From Apostichopus japonicus (lineage: Eukaryota; Echinodermata; Holothuroidea; Aspidochirotida; Stichopodidae): 64,000 nt of DNA. The stretch lies in the NCBI RefSeq assembly GCF_037975245.1, contig NC_092576.1:28197611-28261610 (forward strand). The letters run 5' to 3'. Each line of letters starts with the position of its first letter. The stretch's first letter is position 1. The notes under the pieces were generated by a model. That model made no database searches and had not been told where the DNA came from. It worked only from the letters and a program-made list of their open reading frames with translations. A program made the position numbers and the translations under genes. Shown one piece after another: positions 21,358 through 35,045 of this stretch.

Positions 21358-23822
21358 AAACTTAGATGAATGGTAACCAAAAAAAAAACGGCTGCTCTGT
21401 GTTGGGTCTACCTTTATGTTGCCAAGGCCATAATTGCAATTAATTTCCCAACCTCATTGTTTTGCACTGATTTATTACTTTTAAGTTGACAATAAACAGT
21501 ATCTTGTATACAAATTTTAAAAGAACTAAGGCATCAGCCTATGTTGGGGTTTCCTGGACCTTTTCAAAGCTGTAGTGCGGGTTCCAACTTGTCAAAACTG
21601 TTTGTGCCAGAAATACAGTAACATGAAAGAATGAAGAGAAAAAATTACGCCGTCCCTAAATCAAATGACACGTACAATACAATGTTAATTAGCAAATTCA
21701 ACCATAGACGGATTCATAACGATGGGATTCGAAGTGAAGCTTTCACTAGAGTGCACAAACAAAGATGGTTAGGCCAGTGTGTTGCTACAGGGATTTGGCA
21801 TACTTTCAGAGGGTGCGTAGTAAATGGACCTGTACAATATATGTTATTATGTAAACTCCAAAGTCGAAAAGATAATGACTCATTAATGGAACAGAAATCA
21901 TTCCACAACATGAGTACTAGATATATCGTTATCGAGATTTATTAGTTAATAGCCTCCCTAAATAATCAGAATTAAAGTCCAAATTCACTGCTAGATAAGT
22001 CGATTGAGCAATTTATGCTGTACGATAAATAAGAATACATGGTTGCTGCGTTCTTTCCCAGGTACACATATTTGCTATTGTGGAGGAAATTAAAACAGCA
22101 AATTCTTCTAAAAGGTATCAATCTTCAACAATTTGTTAATATGTTATATAACTTTAATCGTCGTTTTATGTTCAATTTCATTTGTAAATCCTATGCTTCA
22201 CAGGATTGATAAGGTCTAAGTTACAATAATAGCTTTGATGTTGTATTTTTACAGAAGTTTTCTTAGTTTCGCCTCAGCTTTGACTATGTTTCAGAAACAG
22301 TGGCAAAGAAATGTGAATTATGAGCTTTTTTTTACTACTTGGTTGAATGAAATATAATATTATCAACACATGAATAAAGAATTCGTACTTGTTCTGCAAT
22401 GATAATAATTATATATAAAATAGTTATAACGTTAGAGAAGGGGTATAAAGAGGAATAACAATTTGAAATGCGGTGATGATACTTAGTGCAATCGTTTTTC
22501 TTAGTGCATAACAATCCGTCATAGACGTTAAGGTTCTATATTTCCAATTTGCTTTCATGCACCGAATACTTGAAACTAACAAGCCCTTTTGTGAAGGTTA
22601 TAGATAATCCCATTTTTACCTTTTGCAGCTGCCATGGGGAGTCTATAGAGAACCTCGTTTTTTTCGTAATGTTATTAGGTCCATTTGTTCACTTTGGATG
22701 TTTGAACAAACCCTTTTTTTAATTTAATTTTGATTTTACAAAATTTAATATTACTGAGAATATAATAGAATTGTTAAACATCTCCCTACATTCTTTATTG
22801 GAAGTACAGGATATTCTATTATCAAATTCAAAGCAAAATGAGAAGACTGTGAGGAGATTGCGCCTATGAAATAGTTAGTAATTTCAAATTTCGAAAATTG
22901 TTTGTGGGAAAAAAGTAAAAGTCATTAATCTGATAACTCAGTTAAAGTTCATTTTTGTATAAAAAAAATTGAAACCCGCATTTTTTTATTTCTTTAATCG
23001 AGTTTAAAGTTTCGGTTGTTTCTTTGCTATTTTCCTTACACCACGCAATACTAATTGATACCTATTCATACTTGAACTCTGTACTATTTGCCTAAAATTA
23101 CTTGACTTTGATGAAGATGTAATCGTGGTGAGGGCAATAATCATAGTGACGACGAACAATTGCGGTGACGATGTCGTTTGACGCTGACGATGACGTTGAC
23201 GATGATGACCATGATTATTATTAGTATTATTGATATACAATTAAAAAACTGATAGATGTGGTACACTAAATTTACAGAAAATTTGGTAATTTGTCTTGCT
23301 TTAAAGAGATGCAATGTGGTGCTGTACTTTTGAACCTATTGAAAATGTTCAACTCTTCTTCTTCTTTTTTTGCCATCAATGAACGTATTAGATTAATAAA
23401 ACTCCAAACAAAAACAAGAATACAAAATGTTCGCCTATGTGTCACCCATTTATCTACGTTTCCAATACTGGATAATATTAGGTTAAAAATAATCTCCGAT
23501 TATGTTGAATTCCTCTCAAAATTTATGTTTGAGCTTTATAAGCGCATAAAGAGAACAAGAAATAAATACAAAGTCCCTAATATCCACACCAGGGCTTGAA
23601 ATAAATTCCAAAGAACTGTTACTCCTGATAGAATGAAGTAGCACCAAATGAAACCAACTTTTAATGTAAACTCATTTCAAACTTATGATCCTCATGAGAA
23701 AATTTCTCGAGTAGGAAATCAAGATTTTGAGCCGCTAAAGTCGAAATGTCGTCAATTGGTACAAAGCTAAAATTCGAACAAATAAGTCGACATTAAAAGT
23801 TCAAATAAAGCTGACGAGATTG

Positions 23823-24245
23823 CTGCTGCTGCTATTGCTGTTTTGCCATAGTCCTCAAAGAACCGTCGGCATTCTCTTGTGTTATACAAGAGAATTATAG
23901 ACTAATAATCCGCTGGGACGTCCCTCCGCTACGGATGCAGCTGGCCGGAACATACTATCATGTACAACCGCCCTTTACTACACGTACACCTACTGCTGGT
24001 GCTGCTGCATGCCTTCAATACCGTAGGAACATTAGAACAACAACGCCAATTCCGCCATGCAGACTGCTCCCAAACCCAACCCATGGGCCCGCTCCGTTTT
24101 ATGGCGCCGACCAACTAGCCAGTCGCAGTAGGTAATAATGGCTTCTTGTGTGCTTTATATAAGACGTTAGCCTTGGACTGACTAACCCCACACACAGCCA
24201 CCCCACTCTGCCTGGATGCAGTTTAACGTCAGACGCAGGACTTAT
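23823..24245 (-). mobile_element. 423 bp retroposon-like insertion with 11 bp target duplication
   Basis: TGACGAGATTG occurs on both sides (23812-23822 and 24246-24256). Units A and B carry that site once, uninterrupted, near 11960 and 18787. The insert is visibly richer in G and C than its surroundings and ends on the plus strand with a (CTG)n run, which would be a (CAG)n tail on the minus strand. On the minus strand TGGCTAGTTGG followed 40 bases later by GGTTGGGTTT resembles a degraded pol III A/B box pair. A SINE in minus orientation is the simplest reading. Overlapping open frames in it are not supported as genes. Confidence 0.75.
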
Positions 24246-24765
24246 TGACGAGATTGACCTTTTTCTTAACTGAGAATCAGTAATTAAACCTTGTGTTTTG
24301 TCAACTATATAGACGACCATAAGCTTACCGTTTGTACTGATCCATAACCATTGTTCTGTTGCAAGCACACGTCTTGCATGTTCATGCCTTCTACGCTCAA
24401 CTTTCCGAAAAAAATCGAAATATATACTCTACAGATTCTATCAGGTTATATTAAGAGGAACTATGACTTATCATTGGTAAAGTTAAAGCGACGTGTTTTA
24501 CGGGTTTAAAAACGGTGAAATGTGTTCTTCCTCATTATAAATATTTTGTTTGATTTTCTTCACACCTTAGAATATCGCACTACTGGAAACCAACAAAGAA
24601 TCGACGATAAGAACATCGAAGAGCAAATCTAATTTGTTAACCTTCATTGGTTCGACGACTTTTGATGAGGGGTTAATGAACGTGAGTCATCAGCATATTT
24701 ATATGTCTGTTGACCTTACGAATTTTCAGAAGTTGTTGTGAACTTTTCACCACATTTCTCTCATC

Positions 24766-26138
24766 ATGAAGTATTTGAGAAGTAACCGACGTAAGTTTAC
24801 TTGCATAATTATCATATCTGCTGCATTATCACTCTATACTTTATTTACACTGGAGACGAAAATCGATAGGTCAACGCTACGTCAACCATGGAATCTCATG
24901 GCGCGAGCACAGCTAAGTAACAATACTAAGTTGCTTTCGTCCGACGGTAATCGAATGCCTACAGCCGAAAGGAAATATTGCAATAACACTAATTTTACAC
25001 AACCAGAGAAGACATCAAAAGGTCATGATGACATTATTTAAGCAAAAGTTGATTATCGCGTGGAAGCTTTTCCCTCCGAGGGGCACTGGACAAACAAACT
25101 ACAACTACCAAAGTTGATCTCTTGCGGAGGTAGACAACCCAGGTCAGTCTTAATTGAGCAAGCAAGTCACTGGACAAATAACACTCAAAAAGCAGACATA
25201 CTTATATTTTCTGGGGCTATCAATTGCGAGGACATCTGGTTGGAACTGGAAAGTAAACGACAACCTAATCAGATTTGGGTGTTCACAACAGAAGAGAGTC
25301 CTTTTACTTCCAGGGATTCAGTGCCTCCTCCAAAAGTCAGCCATATTCATTTTAACATCACCTCAACGTATCATCCAAAAGCAGATATTATTTTACCATA
25401 TGGGAGATTTTTCCCCTTCAGCAAAAGGGGAAAACGAAAAGTTGCGTTTACATCAAATTTTAATAAGAAGAAAGGCTTAATGGCCTGGATTTCTAGTCAC
25501 TGTTCAACCGAAATGTGGAGAAGGTACGACGCTGTGCACGATCTTTCTGGTTACATTCCAATTGATATGTTTGGAGAGTGTGGTGAACTTTCTTGTCCAG
25601 AACGTACAGGACACCATTGCCCGAAGGTGTTTTCTCGTTACAAATTTATCGTAGCATTCGAAAATAGTTGTTGTGGCGGTTACATAACTGAAAAATTTTG
25701 GTATGCGGTAACCCGTTACAATGCTATTCCTGTTGTCATAGGTCCTCCAAAGATGGACTACGAACAGCTTGTTCCACCTAATTCATTTATTCATGCCGAC
25801 GATTTCAGCTCTATGAAAGATTTAGCGGAACATATTCTCCGGGTATTACAAGATCAGGCTCTTTATGACTCATACTTCAAGTGGAAATAATTGGTAAAGC
25901 TGTAAACAATGGTATTGAAGATATTCTCGCATTTACGAATGTTGGAATGTGTAGATTAATCGACTTCATACGAGAAAAGCAAAATGAACCATCGAAGCAG
26001 CCTTTCGATCCATACGGACCAAATTGGATGGGAGGAAGTAATGAATGTGGAGAGCGGAAATGGGTTAAAGAGTATTCAATTTTCAGGAGTTTCAATGAAA
26101 AAATGGGTGACAGATACAATTTTACATACTTCAACTGA
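24766..26138 (+). pseudogene. Alpha-1,3-fucosyltransferase pseudogene (unit C)
   Basis: The whole length aligns closely with the intact gene at 19285, including the N-terminal anchor, the AFENSCCGGYITEKFW core and the C-terminal NFTYFN end. Two lesions break it. Codon 92 is TAA (25039-25041) where the intact copy has GAA, and a one-base deletion near 25886 shifts the frame and creates TAA at 25888-25890. The reading resumes in the other frame to 26138. A 276-codon open stretch from an ATG at 25060 keeps most of the catalytic domain but lacks the anchor and the C-terminus. The few lesions suggest recent loss. If a reader suspects sequencing error, both sites should be rechecked. Confidence 0.9.
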
Positions 26139-26198
26139 CACATCTTTACCAAGGAAGGGAGAGGCATCAAAATTGCTTCCTAATTAAACGGTCATATG

Positions 26199-26488
26199 TC
26201 ATATGCTAGATAGGTACTCTTCAAATGTCTTGCTCTCCTCGACAGACATTCTGTTTGGAGACTTCATCTTATCGAACTGATGATTGAAATACTGATACGT
26301 TTTTATAATCAAATATTGTCCAACCAGTTCCAACAAGATTGAAAGTCCGTCCGATAATAATAATAATATTAATAGTTCCTTGCAAGTTTCGCACCGAAAT
26401 GTAGCAGCTGAAATAACACAATAACATCCCGTAACATCCCATATTTTCAGACAAAAAGTAATTTCTGGAGATGTGAGCGTAAGAAGTT
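26199..26488 (-). CDS. Candidate terminal exon of an unknown membrane protein
   Basis: The minus strand has a good acceptor (GGCTTCATTTGCAG) ending at 26489, followed by an open stretch of about 96 codons to a stop at 26199. It encodes a Cys-containing segment and then a strongly hydrophobic stretch (ELLILLLLSDGLSILLELVG) with a polar tail. I do not recognise a family and found no upstream exon. Chance openness is possible. Confidence 0.25.
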
Positions 26489-29400
26489 CTGCAAATGAAG
26501 CCACACACATTACTACTTTTCATCCACTGCTGATAAAAAAATATTACGCAACATATATGCTTAAAAAACAGCGGATAGCTTTAGTATAAGTAAAATTGAA
26601 GTCAAGAGAAAGAGGAATGACAAAGCGAGGTTCACACTATAGTTTCCGTGAACACAGATTTTTATTTATCTTTCAGACTATTCTACTTTCCTGTTATTGC
26701 TTTACATACTGTGTTTGGAGAATACGGACGCGGCAAAGAATGTCTCGTATTTTATGACATATAAAGTTTGGCTTTACCACTGAACATTATTTGTACAGTG
26801 AGAAATAACTCATCCCACTTTACCCAGAACTGCATTGTAAAAATATTTTTTCTCAAATATTGTTGACAAATTTCGTCTTAGCTATGGCGTCGTGGTTACC
26901 GGTATTCTACCGTAACAAAACAACATTAATTTTGACGGTGTACCTTCTAGGTTCATTCGACAAAGTGAAAAGTAACATGTGCCTTCATTTTATAGAAGGA
27001 CCTTGAAAGGCAACCTTGGAATGCTTTAAAATATGGTCACATCAAAGTCGCCCGAAGGAGATCTATTATTCCTACCCTCTAAACTGAGACAACTGTTATG
27101 CAACGCACCAATCCAAAAATGGAGAGGAAGTGTCATAAATTGAATATGTTCAATGCAAGTGCAAGTTTCGATTTGGTTTATCCTTTGACTCATATCCACA
27201 AATATTGTATCTCGTAATCATGAAATTGTTCAGACAAAAGTTATTAAGTAAAGAAGATAGACTAGAAAACCATTAGTATAAATGCCTTGTTATAGTAACG
27301 TAACATGAAGGGACCTTCGATCAATCACTTGATTTATTGTACGGTGAAAGAATACTACAAAACAGCTTCTTCTTATTTAAATTTTGTTATTTTGTGTTAT
27401 TTTTTTCTTTGGTATATATGGATGGCAGGTTAATGGTACGATCTTTCCTTAGAAACATCTCAAAACTGATTTATGCAAATCTAAAGTGTCTGTCATATTG
27501 ACTGATCAAAAGTTAAAGTAGCAACAACGAGAATATATACTAATCAGTTCAAGTTGTTACTCTGACTCAATCGTCCTGTTGTAATTAGTATCTGATTGTC
27601 GGATGACTATTCTTACCCAGTATTTAATTGGAGGTTAACCTGATTAACCATGGATTGTACCTGTATATATATTTAACTTAGAAACATCGGTAGCAATATA
27701 TTCGTCATTTTAGTTTGCTTATCATCTTTACTTAACTATGAATAAACATCTTTACTAAATTGTGAGTAGAAATCTTTAATTAATTATAAATAAACAACTT
27801 AAATTAATTATTGACATGCATCATCGCATCCAGTTTGCCTAAACATCGAATTAGGGGATATGAAAAAACAACAGATGTCTACATTTAAAGGTGAAATTTA
27901 CATCAAACTCATCAAACTAAGCTCGTACTATTCATCTGAAATAAAATATGTATCAGTCTACGCTTCCTGATATATAAATATATATTTATTGTTTATGAGC
28001 GCCGTACAGGTTAACTGACTACAGATGCTACCCATGCTTAAGTCTAGATGGCTACAACCTTAGGATCCAAGAGTTTCACGAATGATGACGGTGTACAACG
28101 TTGACCAAGCTTCTTAGAGATATACGGTTATCCAGTGAATGATCAGAGGAGTTGTGGAGTATATTTTGTCTATTGTTGAACACGCCAGTACCATATTTCC
28201 ATTATATTATATACATATACATATATTTATCACAGTAAACAGACAGCCGTTTTTCTCATAAACGTAAATAAATTTTCAAATACTTTTCATAAGAGCGTGT
28301 CGTTTTGTTACATAAAATTGCAACTGAATCCATTTTTGTATTGTTTTTCTCTTTTATAGAATTAATAGACAAATTAAAATAATACAATTGAACCTATTTA
28401 ATGTCATTGAGCTTAAAACGACATCAACATATTGTTAATGAAGTTATATTTGACATGAAATAAACATTTAAAAGTTGTGTTGTGTTTTATTGCTTTTAGT
28501 TTAATGATCGCAATTTGTTAAGCATTTGAATGGACAAAAATGAGTACTTTTCCAAATAATCCTAACAACTATTCCATAGTTCGCATTCGTAATATATATT
28601 CTCTTTTCGAGTTTTAGTTTTACTAGTTCTACAACCATTACTACTAGTTGTGCTTCCAGTTCAATGAAACATCAATTTATGAAATAAGCCTAGTCTAGAA
28701 CCAACCTTTTAACGTCCGTGAATCTCAAGTTCGTAAACTATTCGTGATTAAGTTTAAATTGCATGGAATTGAACATGAATTATTACATGGACACAGTTCA
28801 TCAACTCGGAGGCATGGTTCTATTGCTTATAAAGTGGTACGCATAACTACCGGTATTTGTTATATTTTGTTATATTATGTAATGCTTACTTACATAGTCG
28901 TGTAATACCAAGAAATATATAGTCACAATAATATACAGTATTTCATGTTTTTTCTCTGCTGATACCCATCTATGTGATCATATTGGTACCTGTGAAAGTA
29001 AAGCTAGTCAGATAAAACGGAGCAATTGCCTTAGCGTAAATGAAACACTTATAAACAGTTACCCAATGATCAAACAAGTAATGTTTGATGGTGCCGTTAG
29101 GTTATTGCCACTCGCGTCGGTAGGAGACGGGTGGGGGGGGGGTGGAGGAAGCAGGTAAAAGGAACCCATTGAACTTCAGTAAATATCAGCAGTGGGTATG
29201 TCCTAAAGTTGAATAATGGGCGTAATAAGGAACCTTGGAAAATAACAGTAGTATCAAAGAGAGTAAGACATGTATCAAAATGCTATAGCTTCCGGGGACC
29301 GGGGGATCCCGACGTGGGCTTTCACATACATTCCAATGATATGAATATTCTCTTAAATGCCTTTCATGCTTCCTCATACTCCACTCCCTCCCCTTCCCAC

Positions 29401-30534
29401 CCCACCCCTTCCGGTATAACATTCCGGAGAATCCAAGCTGCTCGTTCATTTTACTGTTAATTTACCTAATAGTAAAGAATAAACCCGCCAGGTTCTTGTG
29501 GTGATTGAAAAAGTTAAAGCATTTTACAAATTCAAGATGTTTCTACATGGAGCCCCCTTGTATCATTTTGTTGACTGGACCGTTAGCCCTAGTACACGGT
29601 GTCTCCACCAGAGATTTGTGAATCTTTCTGGCAAAGCCTTTTTCATGGTTATGAAATCAATCTCCTAGAAACTAAATTTCAAAGTCTACAAAGAATGCTC
29701 TCGATTGAATGTTTCGGTCGTGACAATGAACGATCTTCTTAGAGACGGGACTTTCTAAGTGAATGCCTGTACTGTAGAGACACATACATACAGCTACATA
29801 TTCCAATCTGTTAGTGCGATGACAACTGTACATAAGTCGCGTATGATGTTTACATGTACTTCATATACGCATCCTTTGGGGCAACAACGTATGTGTTGTG
29901 GTAAAAAAGGGTTCGTTTGACTTCTTGGAAATTAGCGGCAAGATACCAGCAATGAAGAATTCGACGTATGAGAAGAATTCGACGTATGAGTCACAAGTGT
30001 TCTCTGAGCTGGTGCTGTAATTTGGATGTAACTTATATTTGCAGCTTTCAATAACTTGATATTGAATACAAAAATGTCTATCTAGTTTGTTCATTTCCCG
30101 TTAGAATCACGTACATGACAATAAACCGCTTGCCTTCAAACAAAAAGGAAAGTGACAAATAGTTTGATGTCGGTATTTCGTTTCGTTTCGTTTCGTTTAT
30201 TTCTCTTTTTTTCTTTTTTTACAATTACATTTACAATAATGAATAATACCAATGTCAAAGCTACGTGAAGATTATAACTCTTTTTTAAAGTTTAAGGGAT
30301 ACCGACTACATTTTTACATTGGTAGATTGAATCAGTATGAAAGTAAACTTTTTTTCGAAGAAAAAACCTTAAGTCACAGACAATTTTAATATCAATTCAC
30401 CATTCTTAAACTTAATTATAAAAAAGCTACTGACAAATTTTGCTGTGTTATGTTTACAGCGTAACCGTCCTATTTTACCCTGCAGCTAAACGTGTGCTAA
30501 GTGTTCTATTTCCTATGCACAAACAAACTCACTG
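26489..30534. other. Spacer without recognisable genes
   Basis: AT-rich, single copy within this window. I see a G-rich run near 29128-29148, an exact tandem pair of an 18-mer at 29954-29989, and a short (TTTCG)n run near 30177-30200. Nothing here resembles an exon with splice signals. Confidence 0.6.
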
Positions 30535-33500
30535 TAACATGTGATTGAGGTGATCGACTGTCTCACGTAGTTCAGGGGCTCCACTGTTTTGATGCGATTG
30601 AGGTGCTCCTGGTTACTGGACGGAACGTGTCGTCTGCCTAATGCATGATCATAGTTTTGATGACAAGATTAGACAAAATCAGTTTGCCTGAATAGCTATT
30701 GGGGTTGTTAATGTTTATTTTTGTTAACGTATATTGTTTTTATTTTTCATCTCATCTACTATTAACAGTTTCCATGTCACTTTGCTCTCCTTAAGAGAAT
30801 ATACGACAGCAAAACAACCAAATTAAACAGTTTTTTTTTCTCGACGGTTACTTTACGTTAACGCGTGAATAGGATTCATATTTAACTACTCATTGTGAAT
30901 TGGGAAATAGCGAACTTACTCCCATCATAAACCCATCATGAGCACAAGTATATTGGACATCAACAAATACTGAAGAGGGAGTACTCTCAATTTCGCATGA
31001 CAGCAGCAAGACGGAGAAAGACAAGTCAAAAGACAGTCGCTATAAATGTCCATTATGGATTAATGTAAATTGTGCGTTAAATTTATTAGTAATTTGCAAA
31101 TACTGCCATAATACAGCAATGCAGAAAGTATGGTACGTTTTAAAAACTTTTCTTTGTTGTGCAGAAACGCGTAGAATGTTGTCCATAAACTGCTGTGATC
31201 GGTTCATGACACATCTGGATTGAGATTGTGCCTGCGTTAATTCTTTGGGATAAAGGCAAATAGTAAACATACCCTAGTACTAATCGATATATTCATCGCT
31301 CAGGATACACATACAGATAATAGCACGGGAAATATTTGTTATGGCATTATATTATTGTTCATGTAATTCTCTAGTTCAAAGAGTCTCAAACGATTTGTGC
31401 AAAGAAATTCACCTGATCCCTTCATCAAGCTATCCAATATACCTGTATTCAACTGATACACGTTGTTGAGTCAGTATTCATTTGTATGATTTAAACAAAG
31501 GGAAACGATTACTAGCAGTATACACACACACACACATAATGGAATGGACAGAGTTCAACTTTACAGGCAAAGTTCAACATCCCTTTGTTACAAGACAATA
31601 ACGAAATATTGAGTTCCATCTTTTATTAAAAGGAAGATATATATGTATGTATATGTATATGCAAATACTTATATATATATATGTATACAAATACTTATAT
31701 ATATATATACTTATATATACAAATACTTATATATACTATATAAGTATATAATATATAAATACTTATATATACTATACAAATACTTACATATACTATATAT
31801 ACAAATACTATATATATATATATGTGTGTGTGTATATATGCGTGTGTGTATTTGTATTCAATTGTGTACGTATGCATATGTGTATATACATGTATTGTGG
31901 GTGGTGGGGGTAGGGTGGGTGGGTTATACGTACTGGGTTGGTGTGGGTAGATATAAGTGTCACTGTTTTCTTGTATTGTTCTCTCTATTTACTTATGGGA
32001 GCGCTTTACTAGATAAGCCCTCTGGTATTTTTGGAGTGCTACCTTTCACAATTTTCCCTGTTGTTGATATGTTTGTCACTTAGTTTTCTTCTTTGTATTT
32101 ATTTTGTGAAGAAACAAATAAATGAAACGAAAGAAGCTAAAAAAAGTATTAAAGGATGACACGGTTGAATAGTATTTATTAGGTTTCTATTGAGATTAAG
32201 GAAGCCAATTATTTTTTTCCAGGAGTAAATTATACAATCAAAGAAAGCTAATAAAACAGAACAGGGAGACCGAGGAAAATCCTTCTAGATATATTACGTA
32301 TTATTTTACAAGTATTCTTGACATAGGCCTATGAGAGTGTCAAACAAACCCGTGCTATCTTATGCGACTATTCATTACATAAAATCATGAAAGAAAGAAA
32401 TCCAAGATGTGAAGACATAAGTCGTTTGGCTTTTATTATTGAATAATATTAATATATTACCTCACGACGAAAGGTAAGTGTAAAACTATTGTTGTACTAG
32501 ATAACTACAATTATTGAATATACAAATATCAATGTACAATAACCATTACCACAGAAGATAAAATTCGGTAACTTAGAATTAAACAACTTTTATACAACTG
32601 ATATATCGAACTGAATTACATTAATATCACCCAAAGAAAAGAACAAAAATCATTTCCATAGTATTATAAAATACAATAGGTACTTAATCAAGTACTACTA
32701 CGATATGAATCTTTGTGGTTATTTGGAGGGTAAATAACGCATTTTCCTTTAGAGACGTTGTGCAGTAAAATAATTCAATTAATGCACAGAATGTACCAAT
32801 GTATTTCATTTTTTTTGTTTATGTGCATAATAAAATCCGTAAAGATGATCCTTTATATACATTCTTGTTAACGTGTTTTTCATTGTATTTTATGTTAAAC
32901 CTTAATTTGCTCACCGATCTGTTGCTATTGAGTATTACCTGTCTGCTGCGTGTCCAGAGAGATAACTCGGGAACTGCAACGTCATGATTTATACTAATGG
33001 CGTTAAACTCAAGTGTAAAGTCTCAACACGTCATGTTTACTGATGAATTTAGAAAAACAAACTTCCGAAGCAGATTCAACGTTTCGTATTTTAAATGCAC
33101 TTTGACTAGGTGGGTTTAATGCAATAAAAGCTGTCGCAATCGAAAGAAAGAGATTGAATTTCTTTTGCCCTCATGGCGCAAACGATTTACCGTAAAATCA
33201 CTGCAACCGTCCATATCAGCATGTTCATTACACAAATGTAACCTATTTATACTCTTATCGTTCAAAGTTTTGACCCATTTTCACGGAGGAAACGTCTGAA
33301 AACACTTGTATATTCCTTGCAATGGAAGGAAATGACACAATTTCGCAAGCTACATCGGTGAGACCGAAATAAAGATGCTATTCAAGAGAACGTACCTAAC
33401 ACAGGCTAGCCACGAAACTGAAAGTAATTCCTATGCTTTAACAATACAGAAAGATTAGATTGGCGCATGAACTGTTGGGCGGGGCTTGCAAATTTTGATT

Positions 33501-33864
33501 GCAGTTGTAGAATCTACGGACTCGTTAAAAAATCTGGCGAATTTCATTCAGTTTGTATTCAATGTTTAACGAGAGAACTCAATAAATATAATGTACTCAA
33601 TAAAAATTATGAACATAAATATCAAAATTGCAAAGAACGGTGATATTTGCACTGAGCTTTGAAAGCAGTACGCTGGAAAGTTTCGAAGTTAAATTTTGGC
33701 AAACACAGATTGAGACTTTAAACACAGATTTGAGGGGAAATTCCCTCAGAAGATATCTCTATTATTCTTTTACCTCTTACATCAAGTGATAGATCATCTT
33801 AACCTACTTCCGGTGACGTTATGTGAAGTACCGTAAAGTCGGTATGAAATACGTTACGTAGAGT

Positions 33865-34751
33865 TTAAACAGGTTTTATCGTAACACAATTCTTGTTAGC
33901 ATTTACTATCATTAAATATGCGTCTTCTGCACATCGATAGTAGTGCAACCCACGAACACAATTCAAGGACTTACTTCTGCTCAAGTAACCACCGACTAAA
34001 CTTCCTTCTACCATGATTGGATCTACCACATCTTTGTTGTATCTTACAATACATTCGTTTTGATCATTGTTACTGTAACTAGATCTAAGCGCGGCATAGA
34101 TGTTCCCATTCTCATCTACATCAATTCCTCTGCAATGCATAATGCGCCTGCCTGGTAAATCTGTTTTAATCACAGAAGTGGGACGTTTAAAATCTGATGA
34201 ATATATAAATATTGCTTGTCTCCTGACGTCTGAAATAACAAACTCACCTAACCGTCTCTTTTTGATATACCAAGGAGAGATTAGTTGATTGTGACCAAAC
34301 TGACCAATGTACTTACCATCACTTTCAAAAAGGGAAACCACTGCATCACCAATTTCCCTACCGGACAAAACATAGATATATTTTGTCTCTTCGCATGCAG
34401 TTATACCCGAAGGATTCATTAAGTGTGCTTCACCAAAACTCTTTATATAGTTCAAATGATGGTCAAACATCATGATACATCTCGTATTTGTTTCGGTTAC
34501 GTATAGTGTTGTGCCAAGAAATACAGCAGCAAATGGCTTGAACCCTTTAATGTGGAATCTCTTCACTTCGTTACCGTGCATGTCGTATGCACGGATCCAG
34601 CCGTCCATCAATACAACAATTTAATTTTTCAATGTCAAGACGTCATGTGGCTGGTTTAATCCCGTCAATCCGGTGATAGCAGGAGCTTTCGCCAGTATCC
34701 GAGTCGAATCATTCATATTCTCCGCTTTCTGGTTGACATGTGATTCCTGCC
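33865..34751 (-). pseudogene. NHL-propeller gene, terminal exon, broken (P1)
   Basis: Counterpart of the intact terminal exon at 49009-49892. It has the same acceptor (TTTACAG then GGCAGGAATCA) and most of the propeller, including YIYVLSGREIGDAV, SLFESDGKYIG and CRGIDVDENGNIYAA. TAA at 34621-34623 replaces the GAA of P2 early in the exon. Downstream of it an open stretch of 248 codons begins at an ATG, so only an internally initiated propeller could be made. With the lesions in its upstream exons I call it a pseudogene. Confidence 0.8.
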
Positions 34752-34939
34752 CTGTAAACAAAAATAATAGTGAAAATAGAACTGTTTCGAACAAGTGTGT
34801 CTCCGAAAATGGTGAGCAGGGCAGACTCCTAATTTCTTACTGGCAATGACCGGTTTTGCCAAAACAATTGGCGAAAGGAAAAACACTAACATCAAATAGA
34901 AATGTCGTTCGCTCGTACCTTTTTCATGGTAGAGTCAGT

Positions 34940-35045
34940 CTTCCGTTTGTTTCTCAATACCGAAAAATTGAACTTCAGGACATACGCACTATGGGTATGC
35001 CCTGAAATTTGCGCATATCTCGTGTTTACCAAACGGAAGCACATT
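34940..35045. repeat. Foldback element in the NHL gene intron (P1)
   Basis: Nested inverted repeats: CTTCCGTTTG pairs with CAAACGGAAG, and inside it TTCAGGACATAC pairs with GTATGCCCTGAA (one mismatch). The P2 copy at 50160-50270 pairs better. Confidence 0.65.

Larger units (their letters stand above)
20941..26150 (+). repeat. Fucosyltransferase unit C
   Basis: Direct tandem copy of unit B, including the head, the tRNA-like element, the flank and the gene, with a 423 bp insertion. The homology stops just after the gene (about 26150), which marks the right edge of the array. The flank 21420-24700 holds no other gene. A GAC/GAT-rich trinucleotide patch at 23140-23222 expands a shorter version seen in unit A (11448-11500). 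Confidence 0.85.

Noticed and set aside
23929-24368. Open frames with higher GC content than the surroundings
   Set aside because: They fall within or across the 423 bp retroposon-like insert. The composition difference is explained by the insertion.
31643-32083. 146-codon open frame beginning with a Tyr/Ile run
   Set aside because: The first half is a TA-rich microsatellite. The second half resembles a retrotransposon 3' end (ending AAATAAATGAAACG) shared by P1 and P2, with no coding motif.
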